A program made the translations under genes and the position numbers. A DNA stretch of 17,694 nucleotides. It comes from CAIOSQ01 sp964434345. Lineage in GTDB: Bacteria; Pseudomonadota; Alphaproteobacteria; CACIAM-22H2. Under the pieces are notes generated by a model, which saw nothing but the letters and a program-made list of their open reading frames with translations, was not told the DNA's origin and ran no database searches. Shown here one piece after another: positions 7,302 through 13,742 of the stretch (position 1 is its first letter; the number at the start of each line of letters is the position of its first letter). The stretch is taken from assembly GCA_964434345.1 (NCBI GenBank), contig CAYSUY010000079.1:1-17694 (forward strand), given 5' to 3'.

Positions 7302-7924
7302 GCGTGGCGTTGCGTGCGCGGCTCGGCGCCGCGGTCGCGGTTCCCGTCATCACGGCCGGCGCCGTCGAGGACACGGTCGAACTCTGCCGCGCGCTGGTCG
7401 CAGGCGGGCTCGACATGCTCGAGATCACGCTGCGCACGCCGACGGCGCTGGCGGCGCTGGAAGCGGTCGCCCGCGCCCTGCCGCAGGCGCATGTCGGCGT
7501 GGGCACGGCGCTGTCCGCCGCCGATCTCGAGCGTGCGGCGAATGCCGGCGCCCGCTTCGCAGTCAGCCCGGGCTTCGATCCTGGCATGGTGGAAACGGCG
7601 CGTCGCGTCGCGCTCGACTGGCTGCCGGGCGCAGTGACGGCGTCGGAGATCATGGTGGCACGCAGCGCCGGCTTCACGACGCTGAAATTCTTCCCGGCGC
7701 AGCAATCCGGCGGCACGGCGGCGCTCAAGGCCCTCGCGCCGGTCTTCGCCGACACCGTGTTCTGTCCGACCGGCGGTCTCGACCAGGCGAGCGCCGCGAC
7801 GTATCTCGCCTGCCCGAACGTCGTCGCCGTGGGCGGCACCTGGATGATGCCCAGGGACGCGATCGCCGCGCGCGACTGGGGCCGGATCGCGGCCCTGGCG
7901 AGAGCGGCCAAGACGCGCGGATGA
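7298..7924 (+). CDS. KDPG/KHG-type class I aldolase (Eda/DgoA family)
   Basis: This 208-residue TIM-barrel aldolase cleaves a 2-keto-3-deoxy-6-phospho sugar acid to pyruvate and glyceraldehyde-3-phosphate in known members. The catalytic base E42 and R46 sit in LEITLRTP (41-48). GVGTA is at 67-71, VSPGFD at 89-94, and the Schiff-base lysine K130 lies in TLKFFPA (128-134). The late CPTGG phosphate-binding loop is present. Length equals E. coli Eda (about 213). The start is GTG at 7298, overlapping the SDR stop within GTGA, so translation is coupled. It ends 10 bp before the convergent small gene. KDPG or KDPGal is the likely substrate, given the UxaA-family dehydratase and PfkB kinase close by, but a non-phosphorylated 2-keto-3-deoxy acid is possible. 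Confidence 0.93.
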   Translation: MSVALRARLGAAVAVPVITAGAVEDTVELCRALVAGGLDMLEITLRTPTALAALEAVARALPQAHVGVGTALSAADLERAANAGARFAVSPGFDPGMVETARRVALDWLPGAVTASEIMVARSAGFTTLKFFPAQQSGGTAALKALAPVFADTVFCPTGGLDQASAATYLACPNVVAVGGTWMMPRDAIAARDWGRIAALARAAKTRG

Positions 7925-7934
7925 CACGCGTCTC

Positions 7935-8150
7935 TCAGATCTCGTCGATGCCTTCGATTTCAAAACCTTGGTCGTCAGGATAGCGGCGTTCGGCGATCTG
8001 GCGCGCGAAATCGGTGTTCAACGCCTTGATCTCGACGAAGCGCGTATCGGCCCAGGAGTCGTCGAATGCGGTGTCGTTGGTCCGCCCCGCGCGCATGGCC
8101 GCGCGGACGTCCCGATTGAAGATCCGCGCCTCGAACAGCTTCAGCGTCAT
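7935..8150 (-). CDS. Small hypothetical protein (71 aa)
   Basis: A 71-residue protein begins MTLKLFEARIFNRDVR and ends with an acidic IEGIDEI tail. It is soluble and charged, with no membrane segment or signal peptide. I do not recognise a named family. The reading frame continues open far upstream, antisense-like through the kinase gene. The start at 8150 is chosen because GAGGGG (8159-8154) lies just before it and the protein character changes there from Arg/Pro/Gly-rich shadow sequence to a normal composition with Phe, Asn, Ile and Lys. It is 125 bp downstream of the kinase on the same strand. Function is unknown; the WADTRFVEIKALNTDFARQI segment suggests a compact alpha/beta fold. Confidence 0.72.
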   Translation of the reverse strand: MTLKLFEARIFNRDVRAAMRAGRTNDTAFDDSWADTRFVEIKALNTDFARQIAERRYPDDQGFEIEGIDEI

Positions 8151-8212
8151 CTGCCCCTCGTCGTTCGCGCCTGCCGCCGGCAGAAGAGAAAGGATACAGG
8201 GATATCCAAGCT

Positions 8213-8231
8213 GCGCATCCGTGGGATGCAC
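8213..8231 (-). promoter_or_regulatory. Inverted repeat upstream of the 71-aa gene
   Basis: GCATCC-N3-GGATGC is a perfect 6-bp inverted repeat. On the minus-strand RNA it extends by a G-U and a G-C pair to 8 bp. It lies about 63 bases before the ATG at 8150 and after the kinase stop. It has no T-run, so it is a possible operator or RNA hairpin rather than a clear terminator. Confidence 0.3.
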
Positions 8232-8275
8232 CGTATTGGTCCGGTCGGGTCGCCGCTCCGCGCGCGTCGCAAGGC

Positions 8276-9187
8276 TTACAGCCCGCGCGCGGTCCAGTTC
8301 ACGAGGAACGCCTCCACCTCTGTGCGAGGCGGGGTGGTCGTGCGGCTGCCGAAGGCGCGGCATTTGAAGGCCGCCGCGACATTCGCGAAGCGTGCGGCAG
8401 CAGGGACGCTCTGGCCTTCGGCGAGCGCCAGCAAGAAGGCGCCGTGGAAGACGTCGCCGGCCGCCAGCGTGTCGACGGCGACGATCTCCGGTGCCGGTTC
8501 GCCACGCATCCGGTCGCCATCGAGCCAGCGGAAGCCGGCGGCCCCGACCGTCACGCCGAGGAAGCCCTGGAACCGTCGCCGCGCGGCCCGCAAGCCGATC
8601 TCCGGATCCGTGCTGCCCGACCAGTCGGACAGCGCGACCTCCGACCAGACGACATGGGTCGCGCGGCCCATGAGATCCTCGAGTATCGCGTGGGGCGCCA
8701 GATCGGCGTCGAGCATCGCGATCGCGCCGGCCGCGCGGGCCGCGTCGAGCGCGCGCGCGGCGCCCGCCGGCCAGCGCGCATCGACCAGGACGCCGTCGAA
8801 ACGCCCGATATCGGCGACAGGCAGCCAGGATGGGTCCTGATCGAGCGCGGGATCGTAATAGGGAACGATCATGCGCTCTCCATCCCGATCGATCAGGATC
8901 GCCGAGACCGGGGAGCCATGGCCCGGGATCCTGCGCACACGGTCCACACGGACCCCGTAGCCGCGCATGTCGGCGAGGATGTCGTCGCCGACCGCGTCGT
9001 CGCCGCAGCGACCCCAGAACTCGATTTCGCCGCCCAACCGGCCGATCGCGCACGCGGCCGATGCGGCCATGCCGCCACCGGTCCCCACGCAATCCAGCGC
9101 CATGATCCGGGCCGGCGCGGGCGGAACCTCATCGACCCGGAACAGCCAGTCCCAGGTGACGATCCCGCAGGTGAGCAACCTTGCCAT
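8276..9187 (-). CDS. PfkB family carbohydrate kinase (YihV-like)
   Basis: This 303-residue ribokinase-fold kinase phosphorylates a sugar or sugar acid with ATP. The N-terminal PfkB signature region is TGGGMAASAACAIGRLGG (36-53), followed by FWGRCGDD. The C-terminal signature is DTLAAGDVFHGAF (239-251), with catalytic base D245. Colinear segments (VDARWP at 135-140, SEVAL at 182-186, KCRAFGSR at 275-282) resemble E. coli YihV, the 6-deoxy-6-sulfofructose kinase, as I remember it. R138 aligns with a YihV pocket Arg, but the YihV positions K27 and N109 are R27 and P109 here. That argues against simple transfer of the sulfosugar function. With an Eda-type aldolase and UxaA-type dehydratase close by, 2-keto-3-deoxygluconate kinase is an alternative. 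The start at 9187 lacks a strong ribosome site. Confidence 0.9.
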   Translation of the reverse strand: MARLLTCGIVTWDWLFRVDEVPPAPARIMALDCVGTGGGMAASAACAIGRLGGEIEFWGRCGDDAVGDDILADMRGYGVRVDRVRRIPGHGSPVSAILIDRDGERMIVPYYDPALDQDPSWLPVADIGRFDGVLVDARWPAGAARALDAARAAGAIAMLDADLAPHAILEDLMGRATHVVWSEVALSDWSGSTDPEIGLRAARRRFQGFLGVTVGAAGFRWLDGDRMRGEPAPEIVAVDTLAAGDVFHGAFLLALAEGQSVPAAARFANVAAAFKCRAFGSRTTTPPRTEVEAFLVNWTARGL

Positions 9188-9240
9188 CGCATCCCGCCCC
9201 GCCGGGGCGCCAATCGTCTACACTCGCTCGATCTTGTCAT

Positions 9241-9245
9241 GGAGG
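9241..9245 (+). promoter_or_regulatory. Ribosome binding site deciding the start at 9251
   Basis: GGAGG five bases before the ATG at 9251. It excludes the in-frame ATG at 9239, which overlaps this site. Confidence 0.75.
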
Positions 9246-9250
9246 ATCTC

Positions 9251-10129
9251 ATGCCGGCCAGCCTCGGTTTTCTCGGAATAGGCCTGATGGGCGAGGCGAT
9301 GACGCTGCGCCTTCTGTCGCTCGGTCATCGCGTGCATGTCTGGAACTACGAAGCCGGGCGGACGGCACGCGTCGAGGCGCAGGGCGCCGTCGCCCATCCC
9401 GACGCCGCCAGCGTGGCGCGCGCGGCGGACATCGTCTTGATGTGCGTCCTCGATACCGGCGCGGTGGAGAACTCCGTGTTCGGACCTGGTGGCCTCGCCG
9501 AGGGCGCCGCGCCGGGCAAGGTCCTCGTCGATCACTCGACCATCCTTCCGGACCGCTCGGTCGCGATGGCGCGACGGCTTCGGGCGGAGACCGGCATGGG
9601 CTGGGTGGACGCGCCGGTGTCGGGCGGTCCACCTGCGGCCGCGGAGGGACGGCTTGCAATCATGGCGGGCGGCGCGGCCGAGGATATCGAGCGGGTGCGG
9701 CCGGTCATGGCCCAGCTCGGGCAGCGCTTCACGCATATGGGCGGCGAAGGCGCCGGGCAGGTGACCAAGTTCGTGAATCAGATCATCGTGGGCACGGGGT
9801 TCGCGGTTCTCGCGGAAGCGCTGTCCTTCGCCGAGCGGGCCGGCATCGATGCGCAACGACTGCCCGAGGCGCTGGGCGGGGGGTACGCGGACTCGCCGCT
9901 GCTGCAGCGCTTCCTGCCGCGCATGGCGGCGCGCGATTTCGCGCCGGCCGGCTATGCGCGCCAGGTGCTGAAGGATCTGGACATGGTGCAGTCGGTGGCC
10001 AAGGAGCTCAAGGCACCGCTGCCGATGACGACGCAGGCCGCGACTCTCTACCGGTTCGCGATCGCGCGCGGGTATGGCGAACTCGATGCGATCGCGGTGA
10101 TGAAGCTGTTCGACGGACCGGAGCTATAG
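9251..10129 (+). CDS. Beta-hydroxyacid dehydrogenase, 3-hydroxyisobutyrate / tartronate semialdehyde reductase family
   Basis: This 292-residue NAD(P)-dependent oxidoreductase has the dinucleotide motif GFLGIGLMG (6-14), the substrate loop DAPVSGGPPAA (120-130) and catalytic K173 plus N176 in GAGQVTKFVNQ (167-177). This family includes 3-hydroxyisobutyrate dehydrogenase, GarR and GlxR (tartronate semialdehyde reductases) and L-threonate dehydrogenase. Lengths near 290-300 are standard. The open frame runs far upstream, but the start at 9251 is set by GGAGG at 9241-9245 and by the family N-terminus. The gene is divergent from the PfkB kinase across 63 bp and its stop overlaps the convergent exporter gene by 6 bp. 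GarR-like reduction of a three- or four-carbon product of sugar-acid cleavage would suit the neighbourhood, but substrate is not readable. Confidence 0.9.
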   Translation: MPASLGFLGIGLMGEAMTLRLLSLGHRVHVWNYEAGRTARVEAQGAVAHPDAASVARAADIVLMCVLDTGAVENSVFGPGGLAEGAAPGKVLVDHSTILPDRSVAMARRLRAETGMGWVDAPVSGGPPAAAEGRLAIMAGGAAEDIERVRPVMAQLGQRFTHMGGEGAGQVTKFVNQIIVGTGFAVLAEALSFAERAGIDAQRLPEALGGGYADSPLLQRFLPRMAARDFAPAGYARQVLKDLDMVQSVAKELKAPLPMTTQAATLYRFAIARGYGELDAIAVMKLFDGPEL

Positions 10130-10759
10130 CCGCCGGCCGAGCAAGCCTGGGGCGGCGCTTGCGATCGCGCTGAGGCCGAAGCCGACGAAGAGCAGTCCGG
10201 CGGCGCGGGTCACCAGACGTTCGCGGCGCGTGTAGAACCGACGCACGCCCGCGAGACCGGCGAAGGCGACCAGACCGAGCGCGGCGACCGCGCCGCCAGC
10301 CATGCTCGCCGCGACGAGAGCCGGGGCGAGGGCGAAATCGAGTTCGGCGGCGTGGGGGCCGAGCAATGCCGCGAACATTCCGACGGCGACAGGATAGCCC
10401 TTGGGGTTCGTGAGGCCGAAGATCAGCCCGCGCCGCAGCGGCCTGTCGAAGAGGGCCAGCCCGGCCTCCGCCGCGCTGCGCGCCTTGAGGGCCTGCCACC
10501 CGAGGACAAGCAGATAGAGACCGCAGGCCAGGCCCAGGAGGTCGAATACGGCGGGATGGATGGCTTGCGCGCCGACGAGCGCGAGAAGAGCGAGGCTGGT
10601 CCACAGCAGGTCGCCCGCCATGTGGCCGAGGACGAAGCCGAAACCGGCCCGGCGGCCCCGCGCGGCGCACAGCCCGAGCAGGGCGACGAAGGCGGGGCCG
10701 GGCGTGACGATATAGAGGGCGCCAGCCGTGGCCGCGAGAACGGGCAGGCTGGCGCTCAC
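10124..10759 (-). CDS. LysE/RhtB family amino-acid or metabolite exporter
   Basis: This 211-residue inner-membrane protein has about six hydrophobic segments. The family-defining N-terminus reads ALYIVTPGPAFVALLGL, with the TPGP motif in the first helix. The mid-protein motif FGLTNPKGYPVAVGMFAAL is the second LysE hallmark. Family members export amino acids or related small molecules. The GTG start at 10759 is one base beyond the stop of the RraA-like gene, so it is the last gene of a three-gene minus-strand operon and probably translationally coupled. Its stop overlaps the convergent dehydrogenase stop. The cargo is unknown; a metabolite of the neighbouring enzymes is an inference. Confidence 0.9.
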   Translation of the reverse strand: MSASLPVLAATAGALYIVTPGPAFVALLGLCAARGRRAGFGFVLGHMAGDLLWTSLALLALVGAQAIHPAVFDLLGLACGLYLLVLGWQALKARSAAEAGLALFDRPLRRGLIFGLTNPKGYPVAVGMFAALLGPHAAELDFALAPALVAASMAGGAVAALGLVAFAGLAGVRRFYTRRERLVTRAAGLLFVGFGLSAIASAAPGLLGRRL

Positions 10760-10760
10760 C

Positions 10761-11426
10761 TCACAGGACGCCGTAGCGGGCGAAGACGGTCGCGAGCTTC
10801 TCGCCGCGCTTGAGGGCGGCGAGCGTCTTGTGTTCGCCCAGGACTTTCTCGAGCGCGGCCTTCAGCACATCGACCTCGATCGCCTTGGGGATGGCGACGA
10901 CGCCGTCGGCGTCGCCGAAGACGAGGTCGCCCGGCTCGATGCGCACGCCGCCGACTTCGACCGGAACGTCGATCTCGGCGACGATCCCGCGGCCCTTCGA
11001 GTCGAGCGGCCCGATCCCGGCGGCAAAGACCGGGAATTTCATCTTGCGGATCGACACGATGTCGCGGACCAGCCCGTCGGTGACGCAGGCCGCCGCGCCA
11101 CGCGCCTTGGATGCGGTCGACAGCAGACCGCCCCAGGGCGCGATGCGCGGATTGCCCGAGCAACCGAGCACGCAGACCTCGCCCTTCTTCAGATCGTCGA
11201 CCAGCTTGATTTCGAGTTCATAGGGGTTGCCCGGCTGCACGTGGAACATCTCGCGATACATTCCGGTGCGGGCGCGGCCGAGGAAGCTGAGCGATTCGTC
11301 GAGCGGGCGGATGCCGGGTGTCATGGCCTGGCGGGTCCAGCCGAGCGCGTCGAGCGTGTCGGACACCACGGCGACGAAAAGATGCTTGCGTGCCTTGGCG
11401 AGGAGGGCGGGGGTGGCTGCGGTCAT
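10761..11426 (-). CDS. RraA-like / 4-hydroxy-4-methyl-2-oxoglutarate aldolase family protein
   Basis: This 221-residue protein has the RraA fold. The class II pyruvate aldolase signature G-x20-R-D is present as G100, R121 and D122 (CVTDGLVRD). A second conserved block, GDLVFGDADGVVAIP, is at 166-180, and APWGG lies at 96-100. Members cleave 4-hydroxy-4-methyl-2-oxoglutarate or oxaloacetate with a divalent metal, while others regulate RNase E. Presence of the catalytic Arg-Asp pair supports an enzyme. The open frame starts 24 codons earlier, but the ATG at 11426 (protein begins MTAATPALLAK) fits the family and avoids overlap with the upstream SDR, whose stop is 31 bp away. The N-terminal HLFVAVVSDTLDALG is typical. 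Catabolic genes of sugar acids often carry such paralogues. Confidence 0.88.
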   Translation of the reverse strand: MTAATPALLAKARKHLFVAVVSDTLDALGWTRQAMTPGIRPLDESLSFLGRARTGMYREMFHVQPGNPYELEIKLVDDLKKGEVCVLGCSGNPRIAPWGGLLSTASKARGAAACVTDGLVRDIVSIRKMKFPVFAAGIGPLDSKGRGIVAEIDVPVEVGGVRIEPGDLVFGDADGVVAIPKAIEVDVLKAALEKVLGEHKTLAALKRGEKLATVFARYGVL

Positions 11427-11457
11427 TGGGGTCGGCTCCCGATCGGAGGTCTTCGGA

Positions 11458-12210
11458 TCAGTAGGTCGCGCGCCCACCGGAGATGTCGAAGACAGCACCG
11501 GTGGAGAAGCTCATCTCTTCGGACGCCAGCCAGCAGATCATGCCCGCGACCTCCTCGACCTTGCCGAAGCGGGCCATCGGGATCTTGGACAGCATGAACT
11601 TGATGTGCGTCTCGGTCATCTGCTTGAAGATGTCGGTTTCCACCGCGGCAGGGGTGATGCAGTTGACCTTGATCTCGGTCGTGGCGAGTTCCTTGGCCAG
11701 CGACTTGGTCAACGCGATCAGCCCCGCCTTCGCCGAGGAATAGGCGGAGGCGTTGGGATTGCCCTCCTTGCCGGCGATCGAGGCGATGTTGACGATCCGC
11801 CCGTAGTTGCGTTCGCGCATCATCGGAACCACCGCACGCAGGCACAGGAACGGCCCGGTGAGGTCGATGTCGATGACCTTGCGCCAGTCTTCGGGGCTGT
11901 AGTCCCAGACCGTGACATTGGGGCCGGTGATGCCGGCGTTGTTCACCAGGATGTCGATCTGGCCCATCTGCCCGATCGCGGCCTGCGCGGCGGCGGTCAC
12001 GGAGGCCGCGCTCGAGACGTCGACGACCGTCGTGTGGACACGCCCCGCGCCAGCGAGGCGCTTGGCCGCGGCGTCGAGCGCGGCCGCGTCCATGTCCCAC
12101 AGGCTGACCTCAGCGCCCGAATGAAGCATGCGCTCGGCTGCAGCGAGCCCGATGCCGCGCGCGCCGCCGGTGATGACGGCCTTGCGGCCTGCGAGGTCGA
12201 TCTTGTTCAT
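11458..12210 (-). CDS. Short-chain dehydrogenase/reductase (FabG-like annotation, likely sugar-acid SDR)
   Basis: This 250-residue classical SDR has the cofactor motif TGGARGIG (14-21), NNAG at 90-93 and the catalytic set S144, Y157 and K161 (SAYSSAK). D39 after beta-2 (SLWDMD) suggests NAD rather than NADP preference. The segments IASIAGKEGNPNASAY (142-157) and the C-terminal DISGGRATY mark a subgroup usually labelled 3-oxoacyl-ACP reductase. As I recall, that subgroup includes 2-keto-3-deoxy-L-rhamnonate-type dehydrogenases. It is the first gene of the operon with the RraA-like protein and the LysE exporter. Together with an aldolase-type RraA, a sugar-acid role is more likely than fatty acid synthesis. 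Only a weak ribosome site (CGGAAC) precedes the start. Confidence 0.88.
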   Translation of the reverse strand: MNKIDLAGRKAVITGGARGIGLAAAERMLHSGAEVSLWDMDAAALDAAAKRLAGAGRVHTTVVDVSSAASVTAAAQAAIGQMGQIDILVNNAGITGPNVTVWDYSPEDWRKVIDIDLTGPFLCLRAVVPMMRERNYGRIVNIASIAGKEGNPNASAYSSAKAGLIALTKSLAKELATTEIKVNCITPAAVETDIFKQMTETHIKFMLSKIPMARFGKVEEVAGMICWLASEEMSFSTGAVFDISGGRATY

Positions 12211-12304
12211 CTGCGGGTTCCGTTCTCGAAGGTGAAGTGTCGTGGCAGTTTCCGGCGTCGCGCGCTTCGGGGCAAGCCTGTCGGTGCGCCGCTTCGCCGC
12301 GTTG

Positions 12305-13390
12305 TCAGTCGGGCCGCGAGCGCAGCAGCCCGGCCCAGGCGGCGCGCCAGTTGCCTTCGGCGAGGAAGCCTGTGGCCAACGTGCCGCCGGCGAGGATGCC
12401 GGCGATTGTCAGGGGCGCGCCAAGCGCCAGCGCGGACGCGGCGGTCACGCCCTGGCCGATCGTGCAGCCGCCGGCCAGCACCGCGCCGCAGCCCATCGCC
12501 GCCGCGCCGGCGATGTGACGCATCAGGTCCTGCCGTGTCGCGAAGCCTTCCCAGCGAAAGCTGCCGCGCATCCACGCGGAGGCGGCGGCGCCGGCGACGA
12601 CGCCGAGGCAGGTCGCGATCGCGAAGGTGAAGCTGCTTCCGGTGGCGAACATGAGATAGACGATCGTCTCGCCGGCGGGACCGACGAAGGTCAGGGACGC
12701 CGGCGCGACGGGGTCGAAGTCGTCGGCGCCGAGGATCCCCGTCGCGGCCCAGCCGGCGACGACGAGGATGCCGGTCAGCGCCGCACCTGTCAGCAGCGGG
12801 ACGCGGCCGCGCAGACGGCGGTCGGCCATCGCCCAGAGGGCGAGAGGTCCCGCGAAGGCAGCCGCGAGAGCGAGCCGACCCGCTGCGGTCGCGCCGGCAC
12901 CGCTCAATTCCGGCAGCGTCTGCGGGGCGGGCAGGGGCAGCGCGGTCGTGGCGCCGAGTGCGGTGCGCAGCGGCGCCAGGATGCCGCGCATGGTCGCCAT
13001 CGCGACGATCGCGAGCACAAGGACGACCACCAGGGATTTGAGATTGCCCGCACCCAGCCGCGCCAGGGATCGGCTGGCGCACCCGCCGGCCAGGGTCATC
13101 CCGATGCCGAACAGGGCACCGCCCAGAATATGTCCGACCCAGACCAACCGCGTGCCGGCATGGATCGAGCGCTGCGGCTCCACAAGCCCGCTCGCTGCGA
13201 GGGCCTGGGTGCCGATGATCGCTATCGCGGACGCGAGGGCCCAGGCCTTGAGCCGGGTCGTGTCGCCGAGACCGGCCCAGTCGCTGACCGCGCCCATCGT
13301 GCAGAAGCCGCTGCGCTCCGTGACCGCGCCGAAGGCGAAGCCGATGAGGAGGCCGGCGGCCGGCAGAAAGGCAGGGAGGGAGGTATCCAT
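12305..13390 (-). CDS. YeeE/YedE family sulfur (thiosulfate-type) transporter
   Basis: This 361-residue polytopic inner-membrane protein belongs to the YeeE/YedE family, whose characterised members (TsuA) import thiosulfate through conserved cysteines. It shows three cysteine signatures: RSGFCTMGAVSD with C30, AGGCASRSLARLGAGN with C104 and AGGCTIGQGVTA with C309. The two halves repeat the same glycine-rich pattern, as expected for an internal pseudo-repeat. Roughly nine hydrophobic segments are visible. Length is close to known TsuA proteins (about 330-360). It is divergently placed from a TusA-like gene, the usual partner that carries sulfur after uptake. The start at 13390 (protein begins MDTSLPAFLP) is the first credible one. 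The exact substrate (thiosulfate, another sulfur species or selenium-related) is inferred. Confidence 0.92.
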   Translation of the reverse strand: MDTSLPAFLPAAGLLIGFAFGAVTERSGFCTMGAVSDWAGLGDTTRLKAWALASAIAIIGTQALAASGLVEPQRSIHAGTRLVWVGHILGGALFGIGMTLAGGCASRSLARLGAGNLKSLVVVLVLAIVAMATMRGILAPLRTALGATTALPLPAPQTLPELSGAGATAAGRLALAAAFAGPLALWAMADRRLRGRVPLLTGAALTGILVVAGWAATGILGADDFDPVAPASLTFVGPAGETIVYLMFATGSSFTFAIATCLGVVAGAAASAWMRGSFRWEGFATRQDLMRHIAGAAAMGCGAVLAGGCTIGQGVTAASALALGAPLTIAGILAGGTLATGFLAEGNWRAAWAGLLRSRPD

Positions 13391-13430
13391 GGGGCGCGGG
13401 TCGTCCTCGCGGCGGATCGCAAGCGGCGGC

Positions 13431-13447
13431 GACCTGGGTTATAGGTC
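13431..13447. promoter_or_regulatory. Inverted repeat in the yeeE-tusA divergent region
   Basis: GACCT-N7-AGGTC lies in the 127-bp gap between the divergent transporter and TusA-like genes and encloses an AT-rich TTAT. It could be a shared operator. The short arms make chance a real possibility. Confidence 0.25.
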
Positions 13448-13517
13448 TTGGTGCGTGATGGCGCCAAGCGGTGCCGTCGCTCCGGGCGCGCGACCCGGGA
13501 AAGGAGCATCTGCGGTC

Positions 13518-13742
13518 ATGGCCGATCTTCTCGACGTCACGGGTCTCACTTGCCCGTTGCCGGTGCTGCGGGTGCGCAAGCGATTGCGCGATGTGCCGGT
13601 GGGCGGCGAATTGCGGATCCTGGCGACCGACCCGGGTGCGCCCCGGGACATCCAGGCGCTCTGCGAGACGGGCGGCCATGTCTTCCTGCAGGCGCGCGAG
13701 GCCGAGGGCGTGTTCGAGATCCAGATCAGGCGCGGCGCGTGA
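13518..13742 (+). CDS. tusA: TusA-like sulfur carrier protein
   Basis: This 74-residue sulfur-transfer protein of the TusA/YeeD/SirA family has the CPxP motif at GLTCPLPVLRVRK, with C12 as the persulfide-forming cysteine. The rest matches the two-layer alpha/beta fold: a GGELRILATDPGA strand-turn, then a helix and GHVFLQ. Length agrees with the family (about 75-81). A TusA beside a YeeE-type transporter usually acts in handling imported thiosulfate sulfur rather than in tRNA thiolation, so YeeD-like would be an equally good name. The ATG at 13518 has an AAAGGAG site about 12 bases upstream, which is long. An in-frame ATG at 13458 would add 20 residues with no family match. Its stop overlaps the next start by 4 bp. 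Confidence 0.88.
   Translation: MADLLDVTGLTCPLPVLRVRKRLRDVPVGGELRILATDPGAPRDIQALCETGGHVFLQAREAEGVFEIQIRRGA

Noticed and set aside
8151..9092. Upstream part of the minus-strand frame that ends with the 71-aa protein
   Set aside because: It overlaps the PfkB kinase in another frame and is Arg/Gly/Pro-rich; only the last 71 residues look like real protein.
9196..9208. GCCCC-N3-GGGGC hairpin as a terminator
   Set aside because: It lies between two divergent starts, has no T-run, and such GC hairpins are expected by chance in this composition.
9219..9224. TACACT as a -10 box for the HIBADH-family gene
   Set aside because: No acceptable -35 at 16-18 bases upstream.
12207..13679. 490-codon minus-strand frame through the transporter and tusA
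   Set aside because: Different frame from the YeeE-type protein and without its cysteine motifs; a compositional shadow.
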